This document shows positions 9,921-21,134 of a DNA stretch of 64,000 bases, one piece after another. The notes under the pieces were generated by a model. It was not told the DNA's origin. It did not search any database and was given only the letters and a program-made list of their open reading frames with translations. The stretch's first letter is position 1. The number at the start of each line of letters is the position of its first letter. Source of the stretch: Planococcus maritimus (GTDB lineage: Bacteria; Bacillota; Bacilli; Bacillales_A; Planococcaceae); NCBI RefSeq assembly GCF_001592825.1, contig NZ_LTZG01000001.1:434001-498000 (forward strand), read 5' to 3'. The translations under genes were made by a program, and so were the position numbers.

Positions 9921-10130
9921 ATGAAAGAAGCGATCATAGAATCATGGCATAATATAAAATGGATTTTTGTCCTATTTTCACTGGCAGCAATCGGAGCGAT
10001 GGTGCTCATTGGGGTCGCAGTGGCACTTCGCAGCGTAGTCGGCGTGTTTCTCTCCATCCTGTTGTTATTGGCTATCATGGGTTTTGGATTCAAACGAAAA
10101 AAAGAAATGCGCGATGCAGGCGCATTGTAA
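9921..10130 (+). CDS. ylaF: YlaF-like small membrane protein (DUF5325)
   Basis: This 69-residue protein has two hydrophobic helices and a basic end (FKRKKEMRDAG). AGGAGG at 9906-9911 is 9 nt before the ATG. Size, topology and position beside typA match ylaF of B. subtilis. Function is unknown. Confidence 0.8.
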   Translation: MKEAIIESWHNIKWIFVLFSLAAIGAMVLIGVAVALRSVVGVFLSILLLLAIMGFGFKRKKEMRDAGAL

Positions 10131-10135
10131 ACGAA

Positions 10136-10168
10136 GAAAAGAGGCCGGGATTTTCCGGCCTCTTTTTT
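10136..10168. terminator. Terminator between ylaF and the inositol monophosphatase gene
   Basis: The 8-bp GC stem GAGGCCGG/CCGGCCTC (10141-10148 with 10155-10162) is flanked by AAAA and TTTTTT, so it can serve both convergent genes. Confidence 0.85.
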
Positions 10169-10172
10169 CGAT

Positions 10173-10973
10173 TCATGCTTTGGGTTTCGGTTTAATGTAA
10201 TCTTGCAGTAATTTCCCATGAATGGATGGATTGGCTGCTATGAAGGTGTCTGATTTCAACAAGTTTGCTGCTTCGCCTGAAAAATTACTGGCGACAGCGC
10301 CAACTTCCTTCGCCATGACCATTCCTCCTGCAATATCCCAAGGCGACAGCCTCATGGAAATATAGGCATCGAGGCGCCCGCTTGCCAAGTACGCCAACTC
10401 GAGTGCCGCAGAACCATAAGAACGCATGCCGCGCGCTTCATGGACGAGGCGGATCGTCGCTTCATGCTCCACATGGCGGTTCGGTGTCGCCCACATGGAG
10501 TTCATGCCGATGATCGACTCACTGATGTCTGTATCCTTTAGCATTGGCAGCCGTTCATCGTTATAATAAGCCCCGCCGCCTGCTACTGCGTGATAGAGGT
10601 CGTCGTTGACAACGTCATAAATATAGCCGAGCTTTCCGATGCCATCTTCATAGATGCCAAGCGAGATGGCGAAATTGCGCCGTTGATGCACGAAATTCAT
10701 CGTGCCATCAATCGGATCAAGCATCCATACCGTGCCGCTTAACTCTTCAATCTTGTCCCCGAATCCTTCTTCGCCAAAAACGCGGTGACCCGGAAAATCT
10801 TTGCGGATATGTTCAATGAAGAATTTCTCCACTTCCTTATCGACATTGGTCACCAAATCGTTCGCGTGAGCTTTCGTATCTACCGAAATGTCACTCAGAA
10901 ACGAATTGCGTATCCGGTGCCCCGCTTCTTTGATCATTGATTTTATGTAACGGTCCATTGCATGCTGGTCCAT
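10173..10973 (-). CDS. yktC: Inositol monophosphatase family protein (YktC-like)
   Basis: This Mg-dependent phosphatase of 266 residues belongs to the SuhB/IMPase family and hydrolyses inositol 1-phosphate or related sugar phosphates. The metal-binding motifs are complete: GEEGFGD, DPIDGTMNF and, near residue 205, WDIAGGMVM. The start has AAGGGGGA upstream. It is followed in the genome by ykzI, yktB and yktA, the B. subtilis order, which supports the yktC assignment. Physiological substrate unknown. Confidence 0.92.
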   Translation of the reverse strand: MDQHAMDRYIKSMIKEAGHRIRNSFLSDISVDTKAHANDLVTNVDKEVEKFFIEHIRKDFPGHRVFGEEGFGDKIEELSGTVWMLDPIDGTMNFVHQRRNFAISLGIYEDGIGKLGYIYDVVNDDLYHAVAGGGAYYNDERLPMLKDTDISESIIGMNSMWATPNRHVEHEATIRLVHEARGMRSYGSAALELAYLASGRLDAYISMRLSPWDIAGGMVMAKEVGAVASNFSGEAANLLKSDTFIAANPSIHGKLLQDYIKPKPKA

Positions 10974-11006
10974 ATGAGTTCCCCCTTATTTCTTTTTAGT
11001 ATAACG

Positions 11007-11040
11007 AAAAAAGCATCCACTGTCTTTAGCCAGTAGATGC
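11007..11040 (-). terminator. Terminator after the ykzI homologue
   Basis: On the minus strand, stem GCATCTACTG/CAGTGGATGC (11031-11040 with 11013-11022, one G-U pair) is followed by six T. Confidence 0.8.
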
Positions 11041-11061
11041 TTCTACGGTATGGTCGTTTGT

Positions 11062-11256
11062 TTACAATGCATGAAGAGCCTCCAGTTCTACTTGTATTTC
11101 TGCCAGCCGTTTTTTGCTCTTGTCTTTTTGGCTGTCGTCATTTTGCTGCATGGCATCATACAAGGTGGCCAATTCGTAATCAAGTTCCAGCTTCAAGGTG
11201 TTGATGTACTCTTTTTCTACATCCGCTTTTCGGATAATCTGTATCATCTGTTTCAT
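11062..11256 (-). CDS. ykzI: Small helical protein, YkzI homologue by position
   Basis: This 64-residue protein is almost entirely charged helix (AEIQVELEAL at the end), suggesting a short coiled coil. A G-rich ribosome binding site (AAGGGGGGGG) precedes the ATG. It is assigned by its place between yktB and yktC, as in B. subtilis, and by size. No function is known or inferred. Confidence 0.7.
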   Translation of the reverse strand: MKQMIQIIRKADVEKEYINTLKLELDYELATLYDAMQQNDDSQKDKSKKRLAEIQVELEALHAL

Positions 11257-11411
11257 AGCGAGCCCCCCCCTTCCCCCATAATCGGAATATTCCGATTGTG
11301 ATGTTTATTACACATCTTTACCCCCTTTTTCGCAACTGAAAACTTATTTATATTCATTCTTCCCAAACTTCGTTAAAATAAATGTGTTGATTAGTTAAGG
11401 AGGGAATGTCC

Positions 11412-12053
11412 GTGAATCCATACTGGACTGAACAAGATTTCGAAGTATTTGAAACTCCAGGGCTCGAAGCACGCATGGAAGCATTGAAAGCTTATGTGCG
11501 GCCGAAGTTCGAAGCATTGGGGCAAGATTTTTCCGCTTATTTCTCCGGAGAAACTGGAGATGAATTTTTTCCACATGTCGCAAAGCATATGCGTCGGACC
11601 GTTAATCCGCCAAATGACAGCTGGGTAGCATTTGCGCCGTACAAACGCGGCTATAAAGCTGTACCTCATTTCCAAATTGGCCTATGGGAAAGCCATGTGT
11701 TTGTTATTCTCGCTGTTATCTACGAAGCTCCCGGAAAAGCAGCCATGGCAAATAAACTGATCTCAACTCAAGCTTTAGCTGAATTGCCATCCGACTTTGT
11801 GATGTCAGGCGATCATATGAAGCCCGAAGCCAATAGTATTGCTTCGCTCGGTGAAGAAGGTGTCGATAAATTGCTTTCACGCCTGCGCGACGTAAAAAAA
11901 GGCGAATTGGTAATCGGCAAACATCTATCGCGTTCTGACGCTGCCGAACTGGACCAAGACGGATTCTATGCCTTCGCAGAAGAAACCTTCCGAGAACTAC
12001 TCCCGGTTTACCGGAATTTGCTTTTAGCCCATGAAAAAACCGCCGTTCGCTGA
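11412..12053 (+). CDS. yktB: YktB family protein (UPF0637/DUF1054)
   Basis: This soluble protein of 213 residues starts MNPYWTEQDFEVF. The frame also offers ATG at 11406, but AAGGAGGG at 11397-11404 would overlap it, while the GTG at 11412 has 7-nt spacing. The sequence matches the DUF1054 family throughout (PHFQIGLWESHVFVI near residues 76-90). Function unknown. Its last codons form the left arm of the terminator. Confidence 0.9.
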   Translation: MNPYWTEQDFEVFETPGLEARMEALKAYVRPKFEALGQDFSAYFSGETGDEFFPHVAKHMRRTVNPPNDSWVAFAPYKRGYKAVPHFQIGLWESHVFVILAVIYEAPGKAAMANKLISTQALAELPSDFVMSGDHMKPEANSIASLGEEGVDKLLSRLRDVKKGELVIGKHLSRSDAAELDQDGFYAFAEETFRELLPVYRNLLLAHEKTAVR

Positions 12054-12066
12054 ACGGCGGTTTTTT
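12034..12066. terminator. Terminator embedded in the 3' end of yktB
   Basis: Stem of about 15 bp (12034-12048 with 12052-12066) includes the last four codons and stop of yktB and ends one base before the stop codon of convergent yktA. Both strands have T runs after the stem. Confidence 0.88.
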
Positions 12067-12342
12067 CTATCGTTTCATGCGAATCAAGTCGTCACCTGAA
12101 GCTTCCTTCATTTTCTTAACAACTTGGAAGCTGACATAGCCGCTTTCCTCTTCGAACTCACGGAAGTATGTTTTTTCTTCTGCCATCGATGGCACCACTT
12201 TTTTGAACTTGCGGTATTTGTCCATCAGTTCTTGACGGTTGATGCCTTTTTCATAAGTTTTTTCTATCGCTTCAAAAAATTCTACAACATCGACGATTTC
12301 ATCAGTCGTCCAATCGATAGAAAATGGATATGAGTATTCCAT
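12067..12342 (-). CDS. yktA: YktA family small protein (UPF0223)
   Basis: This 91-residue protein matches UPF0223 over its full length, with the conserved start [13 protein letters not shown] and the core [19 protein letters not shown] lies 5 nt before the ATG at 12342; an upstream in-frame ATG at 12375 lacks such a site and would overlap the preceding gene. It starts 5 bp after the nitronate monooxygenase stop, so the two are likely cotranscribed. Function unknown. Confidence 0.9.
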   Translation of the reverse strand: MEYSYPFSIDWTTDEIVDVVEFFEAIEKTYEKGINRQELMDKYRKFKKVVPSMAEEKTYFREFEEESGYVSFQVVKKMKEASGDDLIRMKR

Positions 12343-12347
12343 TACTG

Positions 12348-13322
12348 TCACCTGCTTTCTTTCGATATTCCCCAACGAGTGCGGATTTCTTCTGCTTGTT
12401 GAATCATCCGGTCAAACAATTGCTGTACGGTCGGCACATCCCGGATCAACCCGGTCACTTGTCCCGCCCAGCCGAAACCTTGCTCTTGTTCGCCGTCATA
12501 GATATAGCGTTTATTGGCAGATCCACTAATATAATCTTTCAGCGCTTCATAACTTGGCGTCTTTTTCTCGATCTCTAGAATTCGGTCCGTCCATGTATTC
12601 GACAAAGTACGGGCTGGCGCGCCAATGCTGCGCTTAATAATTACTGTATCGTTTTCCGTGCTGTCAATCAACTGCTGCTTATATAGTGGAGATGCGTGAA
12701 TGCATTCTTGTGTTGCAATGAAACGCGTACCCATTTCGATTCCTTCTGCTCCTAACGCATGTGCAGCCATCCAGCCGCGGCCGTCACCAATGCCTCCCGA
12801 TGCGATTACGGGAATGGATACTGCATCGACCACTTGGGGGATCAAGACCATTGTCCCGACGTCATCACGCCCGAGATGCCCCCCACCTTCATGACCGACC
12901 ACCATGACGGCGTCCGCCCCGAGCTTTTCCGCTTTTTCCGCTTGCCGCCTGGCTGCGACCAACACTAGCTTCTTAATATCAGTGCCTTCCAATTGCTCGA
13001 AAATTGGTGTCGGATTGCCACCTGTCATCGACACCACCGGCACATGTTCTTCGATCGCGACGTCCAGCATATGTGAAAACGCTCGGCCATGCTCTCCGAT
13101 AGCGAAGTTTACACCGAACGGCCGGTCCGTTAACGTCTTTACTTTGCGAATCTCTGCCCGTAATTCATCGGGACCCGGTAGACTCATCGCTGTAATCTGG
13201 CCCAATCCCCCGGCATTCGAGACTGCTGCTGCTAAATCAGCATAAGCCAAATAAGCGAGGCCGCCTTGAATGATTGGATAGTCGATGCCGAGTAGTTCTG
13301 TAATTCTCGTTTGAAACGCCAT
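12348..13322 (-). CDS. Nitronate monooxygenase family flavoprotein
   Basis: This 324-residue FMN-binding TIM barrel belongs to the 2-nitropropane dioxygenase/nitronate monooxygenase group, which also contains the enoyl reductase FabK. Visible motifs are YPIIQGG at the N terminus, the active-site stretch [12 protein letters not shown], and the phosphate-binding [13 protein letters not shown]. The His in the GHEGGGH segment is typical of nitronate-oxidising members, but FabK-like activity cannot be excluded. AAGGAGTG precedes the ATG at 13322; the open frame extends 17 codons further without a better site. Confidence 0.88.
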   Translation of the reverse strand: MAFQTRITELLGIDYPIIQGGLAYLAYADLAAAVSNAGGLGQITAMSLPGPDELRAEIRKVKTLTDRPFGVNFAIGEHGRAFSHMLDVAIEEHVPVVSMTGGNPTPIFEQLEGTDIKKLVLVAARRQAEKAEKLGADAVMVVGHEGGGHLGRDDVGTMVLIPQVVDAVSIPVIASGGIGDGRGWMAAHALGAEGIEMGTRFIATQECIHASPLYKQQLIDSTENDTVIIKRSIGAPARTLSNTWTDRILEIEKKTPSYEALKDYISGSANKRYIYDGEQEQGFGWAGQVTGLIRDVPTVQQLFDRMIQQAEEIRTRWGISKESR

Positions 13323-13463
13323 AATCCCACTCCTTTTCGTTGTTCTCTCCTTGTATATTCGCTTCCTTTCCAAAATTTCCTGTTGATCGCTTCTACCTTA
13401 TGTCAGAGTGCTGAAAATAAGTCAGACATCTGCACTATATGTATAGTAACGCAGAGACTTGCA

Positions 13464-13472
13464 TGCTATAAT
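13464..13472 (+). promoter_or_regulatory. Extended -10 promoter of speA
   Basis: TGC-TATAAT (TG at 13464-13465, TATAAT at 13467-13472) is an extended -10 element about 40 bp before the start. No good -35 is seen at 17 bp, as is common with extended -10 promoters. Confidence 0.45.
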
Positions 13473-13513
13473 TTTTCTTGTTTTCATTTTGAAAAAGTGA
13501 GGTGCACGTCCCA

Positions 13514-14983
13514 TTGTCACAACTCGAAACACCGCTCTTTGATGCCTTATTGAAGCATCGAAATCGGCATCCCATACAATTTCACATTCCCGGCCATAAA
13601 AAAGGGCAAGGAGTCGATCCCGCTTTTCGGGAATTTGTCGGCGATAATATTTTGTCTATCGACTTAATCAATATAGCACCACTCGATGACCTCCATTCCC
13701 CAAAAGGCGCTATTAAACAAGCGCAAGAGCTGGCAGCAAAAGCCTTCGGGGCTGACCATACCTTTTTCTCGGTCCAAGGAACGAGCGGCGCCATCATGAC
13801 AATGATCTTGAGCGTTGTCGGACCAAACGATAAAATCCTGGTCCCGCGCAATGTCCATAAATCGATCATGTCGGCCATCGTTTTTGCCGGCGCTATTCCT
13901 GTCTTCATCCATCCGGAAGTCGATCCGGAATTAGGAATTTCCCACGGCATTTCACCTGAATCTGTCGAAAAAGCTTTAATTGAATACCCTGATGCCAAAG
14001 CTGTGCTCGTCATCAACCCAACTTATTTTGGTGTAGCGGCAGACTTGAAGCGCATTGTCGATGTTGCGCATAGCAAGTCCATTCCCGTGCTCGTCGATGA
14101 GGCACACGGCGTTCATATCCATTTCCATAAATCGCTGCCGGTTTCCGCTATGGCAGCGGGCGCGGACATGGCAGCCACATCTGTCCATAAATTAGGCGGC
14201 TCTATGACACAAAGCTCCGTACTAAATGTGCGTGAAGGCTTGGTGTCGCCAAAGCGCGTACAGGCGACTCTGTCGATGCTTACGACGACATCGACTTCTT
14301 ATCCGATTCTGGCCTCACTTGATACTGCGCGACGCCAACTTGCCATCCACGGATTTGACTTGATCGATCAAACCATCCGCCTGGCACAGGATGCACGTAA
14401 ACGAATCAATAAGATTCCTCATCTTGTATGTGTTGGAAAAGAATTGCTCAATTCTTCTGCCACTTACGATATGGACCCGACCAAATTATTGATCAGTGTC
14501 AAAAACCTTGGCATTACTGGCCATCAAGCGGAAGAATGGCTGCGCGAGAATGCCAATATCGAAATCGAGCTGTCCGATTTGTACAACATCCTATGCCTGG
14601 TCACGCTTGGCGACAGCCGCAAAGAAATCAATTTGCTTGTAAATGCCTTGCAGCGCATGAGTGAAGCTCTGGAGACAGAACAGGCGGTGTCGGAACCTGT
14701 CGTCTTATTACCAGAGATTCCACGTTTGGCTATGACGCCGCGTGATGCTTTTTATGCAGAGACTGAAATTATACCGATCGATGATGCAGTCGGCCGCATT
14801 TCTGCCGAGTTTATTATGGTTTATCCTCCAGGCATTCCAATATTTATTCCAGGAGAGATCATTACCGAGGAAAACATTTCCTATATCCATACCAACGTCA
14901 AAGCAGGTTTGCCCGTGCAAGGGCCGGAAGATGATTCACTTCAAACTCTACATGTCATCAAAGAACATCATGCATTCCGCTAA
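13514..14983 (+). CDS. speA: Arginine decarboxylase (biosynthetic, Orn/Lys/Arg decarboxylase family)
   Basis: This PLP enzyme of 489 residues makes agmatine from arginine as the first step of spermidine synthesis. It has the family start (FHIPGHKKG), the PLP-binding lysine in SVHKLGGS near residue 220, DEAHGVHI, and the C-terminal MVYPPGIPIFIPGE segment. The sequence tracks B. subtilis SpeA closely along its length. AGGTG (13500-13504) overlaps the GTG at 13502 but lies 9 nt from the TTG at 13514, so TTG was chosen; this also gives the family start MSQLETP. A polyamine importer (potABCD) lies 13 kb away. Confidence 0.94.
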   Translation: MSQLETPLFDALLKHRNRHPIQFHIPGHKKGQGVDPAFREFVGDNILSIDLINIAPLDDLHSPKGAIKQAQELAAKAFGADHTFFSVQGTSGAIMTMILSVVGPNDKILVPRNVHKSIMSAIVFAGAIPVFIHPEVDPELGISHGISPESVEKALIEYPDAKAVLVINPTYFGVAADLKRIVDVAHSKSIPVLVDEAHGVHIHFHKSLPVSAMAAGADMAATSVHKLGGSMTQSSVLNVREGLVSPKRVQATLSMLTTTSTSYPILASLDTARRQLAIHGFDLIDQTIRLAQDARKRINKIPHLVCVGKELLNSSATYDMDPTKLLISVKNLGITGHQAEEWLRENANIEIELSDLYNILCLVTLGDSRKEINLLVNALQRMSEALETEQAVSEPVVLLPEIPRLAMTPRDAFYAETEIIPIDDAVGRISAEFIMVYPPGIPIFIPGEIITEENISYIHTNVKAGLPVQGPEDDSLQTLHVIKEHHAFR

Positions 14984-14994
14984 TGGTATATAAC

Positions 14995-15034
14995 AAAAAA
15001 GGTTCCAGCGCAAATTGCGCCGGAACCTTTTTTA
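14995..15034. terminator. Terminator between speA and the deacetylase gene
   Basis: Stem GGTTCC-A-GCGC paired with GCGC-C-GGAACC, flanked by A6 and T6, can serve both convergent genes. Confidence 0.88.
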
Positions 15035-15037
15035 CGA

Positions 15038-15901
15038 TTAGATCCCTTCTATTTCGTTCGGATCTACAAATTCATACCCTTTTTTACGCAGCCCTTCAAT
15101 AATTTGTGGCAAGGCTTCATTGGTCCACTCCCTGTCATGCATCAGCAAATTTCCGCCGTTATTGAGTTCAGGGGCATTAACCATAATGTCTGTCAACGCG
15201 TCAGTTTCCATATAGCCTTGCATATAATCATAGCCGTAAGTCCAGTTCATGCGTACCATGCCTTGTTCTTGAACGAGAGCTTTACTAAACTCGGTATTGA
15301 CGCCAAAAGGAGCACGGAAAAATTTCGGTGCCTCTCCGATGATTGCCTCAACACGGTCGTTTAGCAACAAGATTTCTTCTTGCTGGACGCTTTCTGTAGA
15401 CTGCTTCAAATTCACATGGGTATTCGTATGATTGCCGATTGCGAAGCCCATGTCGTGAATTTCAGACAAGTTCTCTTGTTCTTCTTCAGTATCTAGGAAA
15501 TGCCCATTGACGAAAAAAATAGCGGGGACATCGAGTTCTTTCAAGGTCTTGGCCATCTCCAAAGCATATGTATCCGGTGCATCATCGATCGTGATCAACA
15601 CCGCTTGTTCGTTCGCATCGCCAATCGCTTCAACTTTCGAGTTTTGAGGATTGATGCGGTAACGTGGTTTGGCAGCCTGCTCGCTGGCTTCTTCCGACTC
15701 TTGCTCCTCAGCGTTTTCTTGCTCTTCTATTTGTGCTGAATCCTTTTGTTCGCTTGCGGATTCGGATGCGACATCTTCCTCAATTTCTGTTGGTGTTGCT
15801 TCATCTTGTGCTGGATCTACCGGTTCCTGTGCAGTTTCATCGGAACACGCCCCGAGTAAAAATACCGTACATGCCGACAGCAGCCAATTTCGTTTTTTCA
15901 T
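15038..15901 (-). CDS. Polysaccharide deacetylase lipoprotein (NodB domain)
   Basis: This secreted 287-residue lipoprotein probably removes acetyl groups from cell-wall glycans. A lipoprotein signal with lipobox LLGAC ends near residue 18. It is followed by an acidic Glu/Ser/Ala/Gln-rich linker (about residues 20-80) and a NodB domain with TIDDAP (catalytic Asp pair), NHTNTH (metal His pair) and RAPFG. A strong AAGGAGG precedes the ATG at 15901. It takes the position of slp in B. subtilis between pdhD and speA but is unrelated in sequence. The true substrate (peptidoglycan or another polymer) cannot be told. Confidence 0.9.
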   Translation of the reverse strand: MKKRNWLLSACTVFLLGACSDETAQEPVDPAQDEATPTEIEEDVASESASEQKDSAQIEEQENAEEQESEEASEQAAKPRYRINPQNSKVEAIGDANEQAVLITIDDAPDTYALEMAKTLKELDVPAIFFVNGHFLDTEEEQENLSEIHDMGFAIGNHTNTHVNLKQSTESVQQEEILLLNDRVEAIIGEAPKFFRAPFGVNTEFSKALVQEQGMVRMNWTYGYDYMQGYMETDALTDIMVNAPELNNGGNLLMHDREWTNEALPQIIEGLRKKGYEFVDPNEIEGI

Positions 15902-15954
15902 AACCAACCTCCTTGTGTAAAATTTTAACATAGTATCGATGTATAAGGCATAGA

Positions 15955-15983
15955 AAAAAGGACCGCTTTTCGCGGTCCTTTTA
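15955..15983 (-). terminator. Terminator of the pdh operon
   Basis: On the minus strand AAAAGGACCGC-GAAA-GCGGTCCTTTTTT lies just after the pdhD stop, a classic rho-independent terminator with a GNRA-like loop. Confidence 0.9.
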
Positions 15984-15990
15984 CAGTTAA

Positions 15991-17400
15991 TTATTTGATA
16001 ATGTGAATTGGCGTACCTAGAGCTACTTCTGCCGCTTCCATTGTAATCTCAGCCAATGTCGGGTGAGCGTGGATCGTCATTGCGATGTCTTCCACAGTCA
16101 TGCCCGCTTCGATTGCCAAGCCAATTTCCGCAACCATGTCAGAAGCGCCCGCTCCGACGATTTGTCCACCTAGCAACAAACCATCTTCTTTACGGGATAC
16201 CAATTTCACAAAGCCTTCAGAAGAGTTCAATGACAAAGCACGGCCGTTTGCGCCAAACGGGAATTTCGCTGCTGTCACTTCAAAACCTTCTTCTTTAGCT
16301 TGTTCTTCCGTCAGACCAACACTTGCAAGTTCAGGGTCTGTAAAGCAAACCGCCGGAATCGCCATGTAGTCAACTTCTGATTTTTCACCAGCAATCGCTT
16401 CAGCAGCAACTTTGCCTTCGTAAGATGCTTTGTGAGCCAATTGAAGACCAGCGACAATATCACCGATTGCATAAATGTTCGGGATGCTTGTACGGCATTG
16501 CTTATCAACTTCGATAAGCCCGCGCTCGCCCATTTTGATGTTGAGCTCTTCAAGGCCCATTTCATCTGTGTTCGGACGGCGACCGACAGTCACCAATACG
16601 TAGTCTGCGTCGATTGTTTTCTCTTCGCCGCCTGCTTCGTATGAAACCGAAACGCCTGAATCTGATTCTTCTACACCTTTAGCAGATGCTTTTGTGATGA
16701 CTTCAACGCCTTTTTTCTTCAAGCCTTTTTTGACGATTGACGTCATTTGCTTTTCAAATCCAGCGAGAATGTCTGGTGCGCCTTCAAGGATTGTTACTTC
16801 AGAACCCATATTGGCATAGGCCGTTCCAAGCTCAGTTCCGATATAGCCGCCGCCGATGACGAGCAGTTTTTTCGGTACTTCTTTCAAAGCCAATGCGCCA
16901 GACGAATCGATCACGCGCTCTGAATACTTGAATGTTGGAATTTCAACTGGGCGTGAACCCGTTGCAATAATCGCGTTTTTGAACTTATACGTTTGAGCAG
17001 AATCCGCGTCCATGATGCGGACAGTGTTTTCGTCTACGAAATATGCTTCGCCGCGGACGATTTCCACTTTATTGCCTTTTAGCAAGGATTCAACGCCGCC
17101 AGTCAATTTCTTAACGACGCTGTCTTTGAACGATTGAGCTTTTTCGAAGTTCAAAGAAACTTCTTTTGCCACGATGCCCATATCATCAGAATGCTGGGCT
17201 TCTTCAAAACGGTGGCCGACAGAGATCATCGCTTTTGAAGGGATACAGCCGACGTTCAAACAAACGCCGCCGATGTATTCTTTCTCAACGATGGTCACTT
17301 TTTGGCCAGTCTGTGCTGCACGGATAGCTGCGACATAGCCGCCAGGGCCTGAGCCGATGACGAGCGTGTCTGTTTCGATTGGGAAATCTCCTACTACCAT
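15991..17400 (-). CDS. pdhD: Dihydrolipoyl dehydrogenase (E3 of pyruvate dehydrogenase)
   Basis: This 469-residue FAD enzyme reoxidises the dihydrolipoyl groups of E2 with NAD. It has the N-terminal FAD site [10 protein letters not shown], the redox disulfide [13 protein letters not shown], the NAD site [10 protein letters not shown] and the C-terminal active-site AHPTLAE with the catalytic His. GGAGG lies 9 nt before the ATG. It starts 5 bp after pdhC, so it is the last gene of the pdhABCD operon. Confidence 0.96.
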   Translation of the reverse strand: MVVGDFPIETDTLVIGSGPGGYVAAIRAAQTGQKVTIVEKEYIGGVCLNVGCIPSKAMISVGHRFEEAQHSDDMGIVAKEVSLNFEKAQSFKDSVVKKLTGGVESLLKGNKVEIVRGEAYFVDENTVRIMDADSAQTYKFKNAIIATGSRPVEIPTFKYSERVIDSSGALALKEVPKKLLVIGGGYIGTELGTAYANMGSEVTILEGAPDILAGFEKQMTSIVKKGLKKKGVEVITKASAKGVEESDSGVSVSYEAGGEEKTIDADYVLVTVGRRPNTDEMGLEELNIKMGERGLIEVDKQCRTSIPNIYAIGDIVAGLQLAHKASYEGKVAAEAIAGEKSEVDYMAIPAVCFTDPELASVGLTEEQAKEEGFEVTAAKFPFGANGRALSLNSSEGFVKLVSRKEDGLLLGGQIVGAGASDMVAEIGLAIEAGMTVEDIAMTIHAHPTLAEITMEAAEVALGTPIHIIK

Positions 17401-17405
17401 AAGTT

Positions 17406-18800
17406 TTACGCCTCCATTAATAGTAATTCTGGTTCACTTAACAAACGCTTAATGTGATTTAATGCATGTTGTGCAGTTGCTCCGTCGATCATGCGGTGAT
17501 CGAAGCTCAATGACAATGCTAACACAGGAGCTGCTACAATTTCACCATTTTTTACTACCGGTTTTTCGGCAATGCGCCCGATGCCCAAAATGGCAACTTC
17601 CGGATGGTTAATGACTGGTGTAAACCATTGGCCGCCTGCAGATCCGATGTTTGTAATCGAGCATGAAGCGCCTTTCATTTCAGCAGATGACAATTTGCCA
17701 TCGCGCGCTTTTGTTGCAAGCTGGTTAATTTCATCAGATACAGAGAACACGGATTTACGGTCTGCATGCTTGATGACCGGAACGAGCAATCCTTTATCTG
17801 TATCAGCGGCAATTCCGATATTGTAGTAATGTTTTTGGATCACTTCACCGGTTTCGTCGTCGAACGATGTGTTCAGCGCTGGGAATTCACGCAATGTGCT
17901 GACTAAAGCTTTAACGACATACGGCAAGTACGTCAGCTTGATGTCTTTTTCGGCAGCGATGTCTTTGAATTTTTTACGGTGTGCGACGAGTTCAGTAACA
18001 TCGACTTCGTCCATCAACGCAACGTGAGGAGCGGTATGCTTCGAATGCACCATTGCTTTGGCGATGGCTTTGCGCATACCGGACATTTTTTCGCGAGTTT
18101 CTGGGAATTCGCCTTCTGGAGCAGCTGCGGCTGCTGGCGCTTCTTTTGTTTCTGCTGTTTCTTGTGAAGCTGTTTCCTGTTCTGCTGCCGGCGCTTCTTG
18201 CTCCTGGCCGCCTTCTAAGAACGCCTCGATGTCTTGTTTCATAATGCGTCCGTTGTCGCCAGAGCCTTTGACTTTCTTAATGTCGACTTCTTTTTCACGT
18301 GCAAATTTGCGCACCGATGGCATCGCGATGACGCGTTTGTTCGGATCGCTGTCTGCTTCATCAGCTTGTGGCTGATCGCCAGCACCGGTTTCACCTTGTG
18401 CTTTGCTTTCAGGAGCTGCTTCTTTTTCGACATTTTCGCCAGATTCAGCTGTTCCTGATTGAACCTGCTCTTCTGTCTCTTCCTGCTTTTCCTCTTTTTT
18501 TGCTTCAGGGGCAGGTTTTTCTTCGTCGTCTTTTCCGCCTTTGAAGTGAACATCATCCGCATCTGGAGAATCGATTTTTACGAGTACGTCTCCAACGACT
18601 GCAACCGTTCCTTCATCGACGAGTACTTCCTCGATAGTTCCTGAAACAGGAGACGGGATTTCTACAACTGCTTTATCATTCTGCACTTCACATAGAATAT
18701 CGTCTTCTTCGATCGTGTCTCCGGCCTTGATAAACCATTTTACTATTTCACCTTCGTGGATACCTTCACCGATATCCGGCAATCGAAATTCAAAAGCCAT
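17406..18800 (-). CDS. pdhC: Dihydrolipoyl acetyltransferase (E2 of pyruvate dehydrogenase)
   Basis: This 464-residue core protein of the complex has one lipoyl domain (lipoyl Lys in [10 protein letters not shown] near residue 43), an acidic Ala/Glu/Gln-rich linker (about 85-140), an E1/E3-binding domain ([10 protein letters not shown]), a second linker and the catalytic domain ending with [17 protein letters not shown] precedes the ATG at 18800; an earlier in-frame start at 18842 has no good site. The single lipoyl domain is the usual form in Bacillales. A 168-bp gap with two hairpins separates it from pdhB. Confidence 0.95.
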   Translation of the reverse strand: MAFEFRLPDIGEGIHEGEIVKWFIKAGDTIEEDDILCEVQNDKAVVEIPSPVSGTIEEVLVDEGTVAVVGDVLVKIDSPDADDVHFKGGKDDEEKPAPEAKKEEKQEETEEQVQSGTAESGENVEKEAAPESKAQGETGAGDQPQADEADSDPNKRVIAMPSVRKFAREKEVDIKKVKGSGDNGRIMKQDIEAFLEGGQEQEAPAAEQETASQETAETKEAPAAAAAPEGEFPETREKMSGMRKAIAKAMVHSKHTAPHVALMDEVDVTELVAHRKKFKDIAAEKDIKLTYLPYVVKALVSTLREFPALNTSFDDETGEVIQKHYYNIGIAADTDKGLLVPVIKHADRKSVFSVSDEINQLATKARDGKLSSAEMKGASCSITNIGSAGGQWFTPVINHPEVAILGIGRIAEKPVVKNGEIVAAPVLALSLSFDHRMIDGATAQHALNHIKRLLSEPELLLMEA

Positions 18801-18827
18801 TCTAGTCACCCTTTCTATTGTACGTTC

Positions 18828-18909
18828 GATATGGCAAGCCATATCAAATGCTGCTATTTCATCATGATTCAGCCCAGGATCCGATTACCGGAAGCCAGCT
18901 GGGCTGAAT
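18828..18909 (-). promoter_or_regulatory. Two hairpins in the pdhB-pdhC gap
   Basis: A perfect 11-bp inverted repeat (18867-18877 with 18899-18909) encloses 21 nt, and a second 8-bp one (18828-18835 with 18838-18845) follows it in the mRNA direction. Neither is followed by a U run, so these look like mRNA processing or stability elements, or an internal regulatory point between the E1 and E2-E3 genes, not terminators. A weak promoter-like pair (TTGATA-19-TACAAT) overlaps the second hairpin. Confidence 0.5.
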
Positions 18910-18968
18910 ACAGACTGTTTTTCTGCTTAATGCTAAGTAAGGGAAATTTTCTCCCCATTACCGGGCTA

Positions 18969-19946
18969 TTAGAAATTCAATACTTTGTTCGCTGTTTCTA
19001 CTATATCCTTTGCATTCGGCAGCCAAACTTGCTCCGCTTGCGAGAATGGGAAAACAGAGTCCGGTGCTGTGACACGGAGTACTGGAGCTTCTAAGCTCAA
19101 GATCGCGCGGTCGTTAATTTCAGCTACGACGTTCGCTGCAATGCCAGCTTGTTTTTGAGCTTCTTGCACTACGATTGCACGGTTTGTTTTTTCAACAGAT
19201 GCAATGATCGCTTCGATATCAAGTGGCTGGACTGTGCGCAAGTCAACAACTTCCACTGAATGTCCGTCTTTTTCTAACTCTTCTGCTGCTTTCATGCTTT
19301 CCTGCACCATTGCACCGTAAGTGATGATGGAAAGGTCTGTTCCTTCACGTTTCACGTCAGCTTTGCCGAGTGGAATTGTGTATTCTTCTTCCGGTACTTC
19401 TTGGCGGAATGAACGATACAATTTCATATGCTCCAAGAAAATGACCGGATCGTTGTCACGAATTGCTGAAATCAACAAGCCTTTTGCATCGTATGGTGTA
19501 GACGGAATGACTACTTTCAAGCCAGGCTGTGAAGTCATCAATCCTTCAAGTGAATCAGCGTGCATTTCCGGTGTGTGCACGCCACCGCCGAATGGTGAAC
19601 GAATCGTTACAGGAGATGTCAATGTGCCGCCGCTGCGGTAGCGCATACGTGCCATTTGGCCACTGATGGAGTCCATGACTTCAAACACAAAGCCGAAAAA
19701 TTGGATTTCTGGTACTGGGCGATAGCCTTGAAGCGCCAGGCCGATAGCAAGCCCGCCGATTCCTGATTCAGCAAGAGGTGTATCGAATACACGGTCTTCG
19801 CCGAATTCTTTTTGCAAACCTTCAGTTGCGCGGAATACACCGCCGTTATTACCTACGTCTTCACCGAAAACCAGAACATTTTCATCATTTTTCATTTCTG
19901 TTTTCAGAGCGTCCGTAATCGCTTGGATCATCGTCATTTGTGCCAT
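18969..19946 (-). CDS. pdhB: Pyruvate dehydrogenase E1 beta subunit
   Basis: This 325-residue subunit forms the alpha2-beta2 thiamine-diphosphate enzyme with PdhA. It has the transketolase pyrimidine-binding domain ([17 protein letters not shown], with the catalytic Glu region) and the transketolase C-terminal domain ([12 protein letters not shown]). It begins 3 bp after pdhA, so the E1 subunits are translated together. Confidence 0.96.
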   Translation of the reverse strand: MAQMTMIQAITDALKTEMKNDENVLVFGEDVGNNGGVFRATEGLQKEFGEDRVFDTPLAESGIGGLAIGLALQGYRPVPEIQFFGFVFEVMDSISGQMARMRYRSGGTLTSPVTIRSPFGGGVHTPEMHADSLEGLMTSQPGLKVVIPSTPYDAKGLLISAIRDNDPVIFLEHMKLYRSFRQEVPEEEYTIPLGKADVKREGTDLSIITYGAMVQESMKAAEELEKDGHSVEVVDLRTVQPLDIEAIIASVEKTNRAIVVQEAQKQAGIAANVVAEINDRAILSLEAPVLRVTAPDSVFPFSQAEQVWLPNAKDIVETANKVLNF

Positions 19947-19949
19947 GGC

Positions 19950-21077
<1,128 letters not shown>

Positions 21078-21134
21078 TTATCTGTATTAAAATTTTAACA
21101 CTAGCTTAGTGATACAATCGCCACATTCTTTTTT

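Noticed and set aside
15038-15901. slp orthologue
   Set aside because: It has the slp position of B. subtilis, but the protein is a NodB-domain deacetylase, not a small lipoprotein.
18239-18562. Lys-rich minus-strand frame inside pdhC
   Set aside because: It is a frame-shifted reading of the low-complexity E2 linker.
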